The notes beneath the pieces were generated by a model that was not told the DNA's origin, did no database searches, and worked only from the letters and a program-made list of their open reading frames with translations. A stretch of 64,000 bases of DNA, from assembly GCA_905221605.1 (NCBI GenBank), contig CAJNDS010000324.1, positions 368,140 to 432,139 of the forward strand, read 5' to 3'. Shown in pieces: positions 19,263 to 30,877 of the stretch; within the stretch, counting starts at the first letter, position 1; each line of letters starts with the position of its first letter. Made by a program: the position numbers and the translations under genes. This DNA comes from Symbiodinium natans (Eukaryota > Sar > Dinophyceae > Suessiales > Symbiodiniaceae).

Positions 19263-20400
19263 TTTCGGACGCATGTGCGGGTCATGTCCCACACCTTGGC
19301 GGGCATCGAGGGGTAGAATGACTTGAAATGACGGCTAATTCTAAGTCAACTTGAGCGCTGTGTGTAAGGTAAAGCCTCTAGCAAACGAATGCAAATAGCA
19401 GGACAAGAAAAGCGCTTTTGTTGACTGTCTTGCCCGGCAGCTGTCGCCAAAAGCTGGGCTAGACTAGCTGCAACACGGAGGTCAGTGGACTAGGAGGAGA
19501 CCTCACGCGGTTTCACAAGCACGATGTCAATTTTCATCAACTGTACAATGGTGACCCGGCCCGTGCACAGCAGGCAAAACTGCACTCTGCACAAACTAGC
19601 TGCAACACGGTGGACTTTAACCAGGAGGGGGGACCTCACACGATTTTTTGACCAAGTCCGTGTACAGCAGGCAAAAACTGCACCTTGCACTTTACGAACC
19701 GACAAGGAAACACAACCTGAAACCCAAAACCCATGAGTAGAGCAGTGCAGTTGTTCAAAAAGCAGAGCAATCAATCAAAGTATTATTCACAGTTCCGGAG
19801 GGGTTATCCCCGACTTAAAAGCTCGGTCAGTTGAGAAGAAGAGCTAGCGCTTAAGACTATGGGCTGCTGCTACTAGACAAAATTCTCCCGCGCTCAGGCT
19901 CTGCTGATGCAGCAGATATGAGCGACGAAACGTGCGTGTAAGGAAAAGCAGTAGCTCCAGAGTGGTGCTTATGGCTTAAGCGGCTGCTTCAAGAAACTAC
20001 TGACAACTAAGTGTTTGGCCATCAGTCCCAGACTCAAGGCCTAACAAACAAGGCTACAAGGCAGCTACTCAACCACAGCCTACAACGAGCGAAATGAAGC
20101 GGAAAAGTCTGAGCTGTGAAACCCTGCTAAGTAGTTGCATAGGCTAAAGTTCGCACAAGGACATTGCAATCCTTCAGGAGAGAACTCACTAGGGTGGATT
20201 GCTTGCCAGGAGGCGACCTCACTAGTGGAAAATTATGGCTCAGGCCGCTTCTGCTAGCGAAGGGTGGCGTGAAAGCACTGAGCTGGAAACTTAGCCTTCT
20301 CATGGAGAACGCCTTTTTCAGAGATATTCTCGCTCAGGCCGCTGCCACTGCAGTGTGAGTTAAAAGAAACTGAAATAACAACTGGCAACCAGCTAGCATC
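19263..20400. other. Unique region without recognised gene
   Basis: Non-telomeric sequence containing three diverged copies of an AGGAGG-GACCTCAC motif (near 19491, 19620 and 20207) and a 64-codon frame at 20164-20358 (MQSFRRELTRVDCLPGGDLT start) that is identical in copy B. Conservation there reflects overall copy identity, so it does not prove coding. Confidence 0.35.
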
Positions 20401-20410
20401 ATTCTTCAGT

Positions 20411-20583
20411 GCCTTACCCGACGAACGGGACTACTAGGCCACAGCACTGCCTCACCCGACGGACGGGACTACTAGGCTGTCTTGACCAAGCAAAGAAATG
20501 AAAGTTACATCTTGCTGCCTTACCCGACGAGCGGGACTACTAGGCACTGCATGAGCCTGACCCGACGAACGGGACTACTTGGC
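20411..20583. repeat. Four-unit hairpin repeat, CCCG-loop-CGGG
   Basis: Units at 20411-20439, 20449-20476, 20517-20545 and 20555-20583 share GCCT, CCCGACGRRCGGGACTACT and AGGC. The inner stem CCCG/CGGG is constant, while the five-base loop varies (ACGAA, ACGGA, ACGAG, ACGAA). An outer GCC/GGC stem is also kept. Present in copy B at about 29267-29440. Confidence 0.65.
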
Positions 20584-20954
20584 TGAAACGTTGGCTTCTC
20601 ACCAGCATTGATTGGAAGATGTGCAAGTGACAGCGTGTAGGGTGTTGGGTTCAAGGTGGGTTGGTGTGACGTTGAGAGCACAAGCGCAGCGAAGAAACAA
20701 GCCGAGGAGAGCGTTGTGTAAAAGCGTGCGAGCATAGCTTTCGGGGCTAATACCCTTGCACTGAGTGTCCCAGCGGAGTTCTTTTGGACTGCGTAACCAC
20801 TCAAGAGCTTCTCCTGGAGCAAGCGGGCCGTCACGACCTTCTCCCCTAGGTCTGCAGCCGCGCCAAGCGCTGGCCGCGCCAGCCCGCCTAGCTCAGTACT
20901 GAAGGCTTGGAGTAGAATACATTGAGAAACGTTGGGTAAATGGCTTCCCCTCAA
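20520..20954 (-). other. Open frame, possible gene fragment (frameshifted in copy B)
   Basis: Minus-strand frame, 144 codons, including LQAFSTELGGLARPALGAAA and ADLGEKVVTARLLQEKLLSG. In copy B a single G is missing in the run near 29690, and the open frame there starts only at 29678. Either copy B is a broken allele or the frame is not coding. No family is recognised. Confidence 0.28.
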
Positions 20955-21123
20955 ACTAGAAACTGCTGCGCGGCATCCTCAAAGCTGGTGATGAAACATC
21001 AGAAGACTTTCTCGCCTGAACTGTGAACAATACCAGATTTGCAAATACGCATTGGCCAGTGCCGTCCGACTTCAGCTTCCGAGTACCAGAGGCAATGATG
21101 AAGGGCCGTATAGAGATCTGCCG

Positions 21124-21560
21124 CTAGCGCAGCAGGGACTCAGGCTTGTCTCCGTCAACTTGGCTGGGGCTCGAGGCTCCCGTTAGTAGGACCGCTTCGT
21201 CGGACAGCATCTGTAGACATGCCACTGAAATAAAAACACTGTTGGTTGTTGTCAAGCCGCGGTAAGACCTGCATGAACTAAGAACACCATTGCTCTGCTT
21301 TGTGAACCAGCGCATAGAAAAACCCGTCATCCATTGTAAAAGCCTCAAAATTATCCCCTCTGCCATCCGCTTGTTTTGCCTGAAGTGCCGAGGCACGATC
21401 AGACTCCCCTCGTCCTGCGGAAAGACGAGAACCCTCACACTTGGGAGTGATAGATGCAATCTAAGACGATCTATGTCTCCCCCCGGAATTGGGACCGGGC
21501 CAGCTCGTGGATATGCTGTCTGCGGCTGAATCTCAATTGCAAGAGGCTAAAGCCTCAAAG
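21124..21560 (-). other. Candidate spliced gene segment, minus strand
   Basis: Reading the minus strand, a pyrimidine-rich stretch ending TCTTTCCGCAG precedes a segment whose frames include ESDRASALQAKQADGRGDNF then EAFTMDDGFFYALVHKAEQW. About 60 bases later TTTTTATTTCAG precedes a segment reading MLSDEAVLLTGASSPSQVDG then DKPESLLR and a stop. The acceptor-like sites and protein-like text suggest two exons separated by a short intron, but the frames do not join unambiguously. Conserved in copy B (29978-30397). Confidence 0.35.
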
Positions 21561-21691
21561 TGACCATCAGCTGGCAAGAGCTAGAAAGCCTTGAGATGTT
21601 AGGTGGGCCCCGAAAGCTGTTAAAGAGATGAAGTTCGGGGCCTTGGCCGGTTCGACAGCTACCATGCGCGGGCGGCTTGAGCTGGTAGTGC

Positions 21692-22521
<830 letters not shown>

Positions 22522-22523
22522 AC

Positions 22524-22565
22524 GGCGCGCGCGCGCGCCCGCGCGCGCGCGCGCGCGCGCGCGCG
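22524..22565. repeat. (GC)n tract
   Basis: About forty bases of alternating G and C with one slip, directly after the CAAA array. Alternating GC is the classic left-handed (Z) DNA sequence. Copy B has it at about 31500-31541. Confidence 0.85.
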
Positions 22566-22915
22566 GGAACTGGTGCGTTTGCCGCGCGCGTGTGTGCGTG
22601 CGCATGTCGAGTGCCATGTTATGGAGTTATGCCAGCATCCTTCGAAATCCTGCCGCCCAAAACCCTTTCCGGAGCCGCTGATGCTGCTGATGCTCGCTTG
22701 TAAAGAGAAACGAAGCCTCGATGATGCGCACCCTGGCCCCCCGCCCGGCCGCGCATCATGAGCATCAGCGGCTCCGGCCTCCAGGCATGCATGGCTTATA
22801 TGGGCATATGCCGGCCTCAAAACGGAAATGTCCGCAACAGCACGAAAACCACGGTATTTACAGCGATTTCTGTGTTTTCCAAGCTCTCAGCCGCATCCGA
22901 AAGCCGGGTTGGTGG

Positions 22916-23065
22916 TAAGGGGGGGGTTAGGGGGGGTAGGGGGGAAGGGGGGGGGAGGGGGGGGTAGGGGGGGGGGTAGGGGGGGGGGTTAGGTGGGGGG
23001 TAGGGGGGGGGTTAGGGAGGGGGGTGGGGGGGGGGGGGTAGGGGGGGGGTAGGGGGGGTGTTGGG
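22916..23065. repeat. G-rich tract with GGGGGGTAG units
   Basis: Long G runs separated by TA or TTA, perhaps a highly G-expanded telomeric variant. The counterpart 31955-32135 differs in length and phase. Confidence 0.8.
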
Positions 23066-23240
23066 GAGCCCAAAGAGGGTTTTTCCCAATGCAGTGTGCG
23101 AAAACGCTTATGGTCCATGAGTTTACGCGGTGTGGGTGGCCTGTTCCTCCACGGAGAAGCTGGCGGGGTACCCCCCCTACCCCCCCCCCAGGTTTTCACC
23201 TCCTTTTCCCATCCAACACGCCGCCAGGGTCGGCGGATCC
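23066..23240. repeat. Dispersed ~180-bp block, copy 1
   Basis: Contains TATGGTCCATGAG, a C-run, GGTTTTCACCTCC and AACACGCCGCCAGGGTCGGCGG. Near-identical at 32138-32310 (the duplication) and diverged at 60667-60871 inside the insertion of the second Tc1-like element. Always preceded by a G-rich tract and followed by CCCTAAA repeats. Confidence 0.8.
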
Positions 23241-24105
23241 TAAACCCTAAACCCTAAACCCTAAACCCTAAACCTTAAGCCCTAAGTAAGGCCCAAGTAC
23301 TCCCGATTTAGGTACATGGACCCTTCAGGCTAGACCCTAGACCTCTAGCCGAAGGTGCCGAAGACATGCACCGCAGTCCAGTACCTTGCTTGGGCTTGGC
23401 GGTCTAGGGTTGAGGGTTGAGGGTTTAGGGTTTAGGGTTTAGGGTTTAGGGTTTAGGGTTTAGGGTTTAGGGTTTGCACATTTGTTTTCGGGTTCGGTTG
23501 TTGGGCTCTGGGGTGTCGGTTTTCCGGTGCGGTTTGGGGTTCATGTTATGCGTTTTAGGGTCTAGGGTTTAGGGTTTAGGGTTTAGGGTTAAGGGTTTAG
23601 GGTTTAGGGTTTAGGGTTTAGGGCTTTCTGTTGGGTTTAAGTTTAAGGTTTTGCAGTTTGGGGGTTTGGGTTTTGGGGTTTACGCGTTTGCGGCTTTTGC
23701 TGGTTTTAAAGCTTGTGGGTTTTCAGTTTTGTGGGTTCAGGTTTCGGGCTTGAGGTTTCTGGTTTGGAGTTTAGGGGTTTGCTGTTTTTTTTCGGTTTCA
23801 AGTTTAGGTTCTGAGGTTTGCAGTTTCAGGTTTAGGGCTTTGGAGTTTGGGGTTTGCAGGTTTCGCGGGCTTGTGTTGGGTTTCAGGCTCTGGGGTTTGC
23901 AGTTTTGAGGTTTTTGGGTTTAGGGGTTAATTTGGTTTTTGGTTTAAGTGTTTAGGGGCTTTTGGGTTGCCATAAATTGTAAGCCCTAAACCCTAAACCC
24001 TAAACCCCAAACTCTAAGCCCTAATCCGCCCACGGGGTGTTCGTTAAGGCTTCCTAGTGCTTTGGAGTCCTACTCCTTGGATTGGGTCGTGCTGTTGCCC
24101 CTAAA
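23241..24105. other. Telomeric blocks and G/T-rich region
   Basis: C-strand block (23238-23280), G-strand blocks (23401-23470 and 23560-23625), then a G/T-rich stretch that keeps an 85-codon frame open (23651-23908, Phe/Gly/Leu-rich). This last looks like decayed TTTGGGG repeats rather than a gene. Confidence 0.5.
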
Positions 24106-24107
24106 CC

Positions 24108-25215
24108 CTATCATATATATATATATATATATAAACCTTAATGGGGAACGTGGCCATTGGCAAAAAAGCGTGGCCATTGGCAAATAAGCCGTGGCCATTG
24201 GCAAAGAAGCTGTGGCCATTGGCAAAAAAGCCGTGGCCATCGGCAAATTTGCCAATGGCCACGGGAAAGTTGCCAATGGCCACGGCTTTTTTACCAATGG
24301 CCGCCGATTTCAGTAAGGTTGGTCGCCAAAATGGGGTTTTTCGCACCCAATTCGCACAAAATACCCCCCCAACCATTTAGTGGGGAACGTGGCCATTGGC
24401 AAACAAGCCGTGGCCATTGGCAATCCCCCGTCCCACCCCCCTTGAGCACCTCTTCTGCACCTCTTCTGGCCCAGACCCCCATTCTGGGCTTGAAAACCTG
24501 GGTCTGGGTCAGATGAGGGCTTCGGAGCCAAAAAGAGCCACGGTCACCGAGAAACTTTCAAACATGAGGCGCGGTCACCGGGGCACGAATTCCAAGCAAC
24601 CGGGCGGAAGCCAGGCAGCTCAAAGCGCGCCTAAATACCCACGCGACGGCCAAAAAGAGGCACGGTCACCGGGGAACTTTAGATCAGCACCCCATCAAGC
24701 AAAACAAAATTCCAGAATGTAAGCAATCAGCGCCCCAGCAAGCACGAACAAATCCAGAAAGTAAGCAAGCAGCACCCCCTCGAGGACACAAAAACCCAGA
24801 AAGTAAGCAATCAACAACCCATTAAGCACCCACCACCCCCTCCCGGCCTCTTGTGGCCCAGACTCCCCACTCTGGCTCGAAACCCTGGGTCTGGGGCAGA
24901 TAAGGGCTTCCCCTCTTAGTCTTTCTCATCTTGAGTGGTTCGAGGGTGGGGTGGGAAAACCCCCACCACTGCCCGGCCTGAATACGAGCAGAGAAGGAAC
25001 ACGAGCAGACTGAAGGCGAGCTGAAAGACAACGAAAACAAGCAGAATGAATACGAGCAGAAAGAAACGCATACGAGCAGAATGAAAACGAGAAGGAAACG
25101 AAGACGAGCATAATGGATACAATAAGGTTTGGGGACAGGGCTTGCTGATGAAAAATGTTAACTTTTCTATTTCTTGATGTTTTGGGATTCTCTGGGTGGG
25201 TGGTTTGTTTTCTAG
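24108..25215. mobile_element. Minisatellite-bearing element, long member
   Basis: Begins (TA)n AAACCTT, as the element at 11641 does, and ends with GATGTTTTGGGATTCTCTGG, related to the end of that element. Contains an inverted 21-bp minisatellite, two copies of a ~65-bp block (24462-24523 and 24848-24912), a ~50-bp repeat with AGAAAGTAAGCAA, and ACGAGCAGAATGAA repeats. Several open frames come from repeats. Duplicated at 33180-34288. Confidence 0.55.
24148..24420. repeat. Inverted 21-bp GTGGCCATTGGC minisatellite
   Basis: Five units of GTGGCCATTGGCAAAAAAGC in one orientation, a turn at GGCAAATTTGCC near 24245-24256, then three units in the opposite orientation, and two more forward units at 24389-24424. 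The period is 21, as in the array at 11685. Repeated in copy B at 33220-33495. Confidence 0.85.
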
Positions 25216-25319
25216 AGTCCAAACAGCGGCTCTACTAGAGATTGCCTGACCCGGGGCTGCTGAACCCTAAACCTGAACCCTAAATCTACTCCTTGGATTG
25301 GGTCGCGCTTTTGCCCCCT

Positions 25320-25575
25320 AAACCCTAAAACCCAAACCCTAAACCCTAAACTCTAAAGCCTAAACCCCAAACCCTAAACCCTAAACCCTCCCCCCTAAAC
25401 CCTAAACCCTACACCCTAAACCCTACACCCCAAACCCCAAACCCCAAACCCCAAACCCCAAACCCCAAACCCCAAACCCCAAACCCCAAACCCCAAACCC
25501 CAAACCCCAAACCCCAAACCCCAAACCCCAAACCCCAGACCCCAGACCCCAGACCCCAGACCCCAAAACCCAAAC
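25320..25575. repeat. CCCTAAA passing into CCCCAAA array
   Basis: Mixed CCCTAAA units, then about sixteen uniform CCCCAAA, then four CCCCAGA units. Same order in copy B (34390-34640). Confidence 0.88.
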
Positions 25576-25583
25576 CCTAACCT

Positions 25584-25632
25584 AGGTTCATGCAGATCTT
25601 GGACCGCTTCGGCTTCCTGAGGAGGCGCTCAG
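25584..25632 (+). other. Short open island, RFMQILDRFGFLRRRS
   Basis: Sixteen codons with a striking amphipathic pattern between a CCCCAGA/CCCTAA block and a TTTAGGG block. Duplicated at about 34658-34706. Too short for a family call. Confidence 0.25.
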
Positions 25633-25979
25633 GTTTAGGGTTTAGGATTTGGGTTTTTAGGGTTTAGGGTTTGGTGTTTGGGGTTGATGGTTTAGGGTTC
25701 CGGCTAAGACCCAGAACCCCGCAGCTCACAGCTACTTAAGGTTTAGGGGTTTAGGGGTTTAGGGGTTTAGGGGTTTAGGGGTTTAGGGGTTTAGGGGTTT
25801 CCCCCCGAGTTCCTTCGCCTGTGCAAGGATGTGTGTTTCGCTGTTTTCTTTCTTACCCCAAAACTAAACCCTAAACCCCAACTAAACCCTAAACCCCAGC
25901 TATTTCAATAGGGGGCTCAGGTAGGTTTTAGAGGGTGTTTGGCGTTATAACCGGATAAGGAATCAAAAGGTTTACTTTA

Positions 25980-26012
25980 CTGGGTTTGGGAGTACGAGAC
26001 TTTAATACTTAA

Positions 26013-26051
<39 letters not shown>

Positions 26052-26060
26052 CTTTTTGGT
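25980..26060. repeat. (AT)n tract followed by SINE-like tail
   Basis: ATATAT run ending at about 26050, followed by CTTTTTGGTTCTGGGTT, which recurs inside the foldback MITE at 12977-13088 (TTTTTGGTTCTGGGTTGCC). Confidence 0.5.
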
Positions 26061-26167
26061 TCTGGGTTCTACTTATACCTACTTTTTTCCAGGGTCTACC
26101 CCAAAGTAGGGTTTATAAAGGGCTTGAGGGCATTAGGGTTGAGGGTTTATCGGGCTGTTTCTGTTGA

Positions 26168-26400
26168 ATGACGTCGGGGTATTTGGAGCTTCTTTCCCTC
26201 TATTTTTTGGGGGGGGGTTCTGAATTGTTAGATCCTTTGCTCGTGGGGGAGGGGGAGGGGGAGGCTTCAGGATTTCAGTCGAAGATTTTGGGCGCGTCAG
26301 GTACAAGTTTGGGCTTTCTTCTGCGCAGGCTTCGCTTCTTCTACCTCCCTATGGACTTTGCGCGTTGCCTGGAGCAGATTCAGGTGTGCTGGACTTGTAA
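26168..26400 (+). other. Open frame truncated by the gap
   Basis: Identical to the beginning of the frame at 35242. See that entry for content; here it is cut at the N run. Confidence 0.28.
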
Positions 26401-26500
26401 NNNNNNNNNNNNNNNNNNNNNNNNNNNNNNNNNNNNNNNNNNNNNNNNNNNNNNNNNNNNNNNNNNNNNNNNNNNNNNNNNNNNNNNNNNNNNNNNNNNN
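26401..26500. other. Assembly gap of 100 N
   Basis: Exactly 100 unknown bases, the usual placeholder for a gap of unknown size. The sequence to its left and the sequence to its right are two copies of the same ~8.8 kb. Confidence 0.98.
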
Positions 26501-29500
26501 AACCCTAAACCCTAAACCCTAAACCCTAAACCCTAAACCCTAAACCCTAGACCCTAAACCTCTAAAAGCAAAACAACTACAGCAACTGAGTCTGGAGGCT
26601 GAAGCTGTCGAACATCTCGAAGCGATGTAACAACCCAAATCCCTTTGGCCTACAGGCTTGCTAGCCCAAAGCTGGCGTGTTTCGGGTTTTGGGCTTAGGG
26701 TCTAGGGTTTAGGGTTTAGGGTTTAGGGTATAGGGCTTAGGGCTTAGGGGTTAGCCCCCCCAAGACCCTAAGCCCCAAAACCCTGAAGCCTTTTTCCCGT
26801 GAGGGCGCTATCTTCCGGCAGAGAGCAGAGGTGTTCCGTGATGGTGGGCCAGGCAGGTCCAAAGATCTCGAGCCATATATAAGGGTTTAGGGTTTAGGGT
26901 TTAGGGTTTAGGGTTTAGGGTATAGACCCTAAAAGTGATTGGGGTTCAGGGTTTTCGGGCTTTTCCGGGCTGGGTGTGTATATGCTGAGGAGTCTCGCAC
27001 ATCAAAGTCCTCTATGTGCGGAGCAGGGTGTAGGGTTCAGGGTTTCAGGTACGGCTGGAATCCTAAACCCTACAACCTAAACCCTACAACCTAAACCCCA
27101 AACCCAAACCCCAAACCCCAAACCCTCAACCCAGAAGGGCATGGCGGATGCGCTCAGCGTCCCAAGAATGCCCTAAAACCCCGCCGGGTCTAAAACCCTA
27201 AACCCTAAAACCCTCAATCCTAAACCCTGAGCCCTAAACACCATATGCTAGAGGCTTGGACCTCTGAGTTGAATAGCCAGCCACAACCCCCAAACAGTTG
27301 GTACCTTGGTCACATGAGGTTTGGGTTACCCTACACGGCGATCCTCAACCCTGCACCCTATCAACCCTAGACCCTACTTGGAGGTTCATGGCACCCATGA
27401 ACCGATTATAGGGTTTAGGTTTTAGGTTTTAGGGTTTATAATAGGGTTTAGGGTTTAGGGTTCAGGGTTCAGGGTTCAGGGTTCAGGGTTCAGGGTTCAG
27501 GGGTGCTTATTAACCCACTTATAAGCCCCCTGAGTGCCCTAATATGGATATAGGTGCAGTTAGAAGTACAGTTATGTTTAGTTAGTAAGTGCCATGAACC
27601 TCCAAGTAGACCCTAGACCCTAAAACCCTAAACCCTAAACCCTAAACCCTAAACCCTACCCTAAACCCACCCTAAGGGTCCATGTACCTTGTTATTATAT
27701 ACTTGGGCCCCAAAGTCCTTCTAGGAGGTACTTTTATCTAACGGGCTGTCGCCCACAGCAAGGCACGCCCACCAGCAGCAGGACAACGGCAGCAAGCACA
27801 GCAGCAACAACAGCAAACACCGTGGAGGTGTTCATGTTCAGAAACACCGTGGAGGTGCATGGCCACACTGTGGAAGTGTGCATGTACAGGAACGTTCGCA
27901 AACACCGTGGAGGTGTTCATGTTCAGCATTTGCAGTCTTCACGTTCGCAAACACCGTGGAGGTGTTCGTGCTCACAAGCACCGTGGAGGCATCCACGGCC
28001 ACACTGTAGAAGAAACCCGGAACCTTACACCCTAAACTCTCAACAACATCCACAACAACAACAACAACCACAACAACAACAACAACAACAACAACAACAT
28101 TTCATTTCATTTCATTTCGGACGCATGTGCGGGTCATGTCCCACACCTTGGCGGGCATCGAGGGGTAGAATGACTTGAAATGACGGCTAATTCTAAGTCA
28201 ACTTGAGCGCTGTGTGTAGGGTAAAGCCTCTAGCAAACGAATGCAAATAGCAGGACAAGAAAAGAAAAGCGCTTTTGTTGACTGTCTTGCCCGGCAGCTG
28301 TCGCCAAAAGCTGGGCTAGACTAGCTGCAACACGGAGGTCAGTGGACTAGGAGGAGACCTCACGCGGTTTCACAAGCACGATGTCAATTTTCATCAACTG
28401 TACAATGGTGACCCGGCCCGTGCACAGCAGGCAAAACTGCACTCTGCACAAACTAGCTGCAACACGGTGGACTTTAACCAGGAGGGGACCTCACACGATT
28501 TTTTGACCAAGTCCGTGTACAGCAGGCAAAAACTGCACCTTGCACTTTACGAACCGACAAGGAAACACGACCTGAAACCCAAAACCCATGAGTAGAGCAG
28601 TGCAGTTGTTCAAAAAGCAGAGCAATCAATCAAAGTATTATTCACAGTTCCGGAGGGGTTATCCCCGACTTAAAAGCTCGGTCAGTTGAGAAGAAGAGCT
28701 AGCGCTTAAGACTATGGGCTGCTGCTACTAGACAAAATTCTCCCGCGCTCAGGCTCTGCTGATGCAGCAGATATGAGCGACGAAACGTGCGTGTAAGGAA
28801 AAGCAGTAGCTCCAGAGTGGTGCTTATGGCTTAAGCGGCTGCTTCAAGAAACTACTGACAACTAAGTGTTTGGCCATCAGTCCCAGACTCAAGGCCTAAC
28901 AAACAAGGCTACAAGGCAGCTACTCAACCACAGCCTACAACGAGCGAAATGAAGCGGAAAAGTCTGAGCTGTGAAACCCTGCTAAGTAGTTGCATAGGCT
29001 AAAGTTCGCACAAGGACATTGCAATCCTTCAGGAGAGAACTCACTAGGGTGGATTGCTTGCCAGGAGGCGACCTCACTAGTGGAAAATTATGGCTCAGGC
29101 CGCTTCTGCTAGCGAAGGGTGGCGTGAAAGCACTGAGCTGGAAACTTAGCCTTCTCATGGAGAACGCCTTTTTCAGAGATATTCTCGCTCAGGCCGCTGC
29201 CACTGCAGTGTGAGTTAAAAGAAACTGAAATAACAACTGGCAACCAGCTAGCATCATTCTTCAGTGCCTTACCCGACGAACGGGACTACTAGGCCACAGC
29301 ACTGCCTCACCCGACGGACGGGACTACTAGGCTGTCTTGACCAAGCAAAGAAATGAAAGTTACATCTTGCTGCCTTACCCGACGAGCGGGACTACTAGGC
29401 ACTGCATGAGCCTGACCCGACGAACGGGACTACTTGGCTGAAATGTTGGCCTTCTCACCAGCATTGATTGGAAGATGTGCAAGTGAAAGTGTGTAGGGTG

Positions 29501-30564
29501 TTGGGTTCAAGGTGGGTTGGTGTGACGTTGAGAGCACAAGCGCAGCGAAGAAACAAGCCGAGGAGAGCGTTGTGTAAAAGCGTGCGAGCATAGCTTTCGG
29601 GGCTAATACCCTTGCACTGAGTGTCCCAGCGGAGTTCTTTTGGACTGCGTAACCACTCAAGAGCTTCTCCTGGAGCAAGCGGCCGTCACGACCTTCTCCC
29701 CTAGGTCTGCAGCCGCGCCAAGCGCTGGCCGCGCCAGCCCGCCTAGCTCAGTACTGAAGGCTTGGAGTAGAATACATTGAGAAACGTTGGGTAAATGGCT
29801 TCCCCTCAAACTAGAAACTGCTGCGCGGCATCCTCAAAGCTGGTGATGAAACATCAGAAGACTTTCTCGCCTGAACTGTGAACAATACCAGATTTGCAAA
29901 TACGCATTGGCCAGTGCCGTCCGACTTCAGCTCCGAGTACCAGAGGCAATGATGAAGGGCCGTATAGAGATCTGCCGCTAGCGCAGCAGGGACTCAGGCT
30001 TGTCTCCGTCAACTTGGCTGGGGCTCGAGGCTCCCGTTAGTAGGACCGCTTCGTCGGACAGCATCTGTAGACATGCCACTGAAATAAAAACACTGTTGGT
30101 TGTTGTCAAGCCGCGGTAAGACCTGCATGAACTAAGAACACCATTGCTCTGCTTTGTGAACCAGCGCATAGAAAAACCCGTCATCCATTGTAAAAGCCTC
30201 AAAATTATCCCCTCTGCCATCCGCTTGTTTTGCCTGAAGTGCCGAGGCACGATCAGACTCCCCTCGTCCTGCGGAAAGACGAGAACCCTCACACTTGGGA
30301 GTGATAGATGCAGTCTAAGACGATCTATGTCTCCCCCCCGGAATTGGGACCGGGCCAGCTCGTGGATATGCTGTCTGCGGCAGAATCTCAATTGCAAGAG
30401 GCTAAAGCCTCAAAGTGACCATCAGCTGGCAAGAGCTAGAAAGCCTTGAGATGTTAGGTGGGCCCCGAAAGCTGTTAAAGAGATGAAGTTCGGGGCCTTG
30501 GCCGGTTCGACAGCTACCATGCGCGGGCGGCTTGAGCTGGTAGTGCTTCAACAACAACAACAAG

Positions 30565-30647
<83 letters not shown>

Positions 30648-30693
30648 CCACAACCACAACCACAACCAACAACCACAAACAACAACAACAACC

Positions 30694-30776
<83 letters not shown>

Positions 30777-30790
30777 CCACAACAACAACC

Positions 30791-30831
<41 letters not shown>

Positions 30832-30844
30832 AACAACAACAACC

Positions 30845-30877
<33 letters not shown>

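Noticed and set aside
20411-20583. CRISPR array or tRNA cluster
   Set aside because: Four units with irregular spacing and no unique spacers; the stem-loop does not extend to a cloverleaf.
23651-23908. 85-codon Phe/Gly-rich frame present in both copies
   Set aside because: G/T-rich decayed telomeric-like sequence; conserved only because the two copies are nearly identical.
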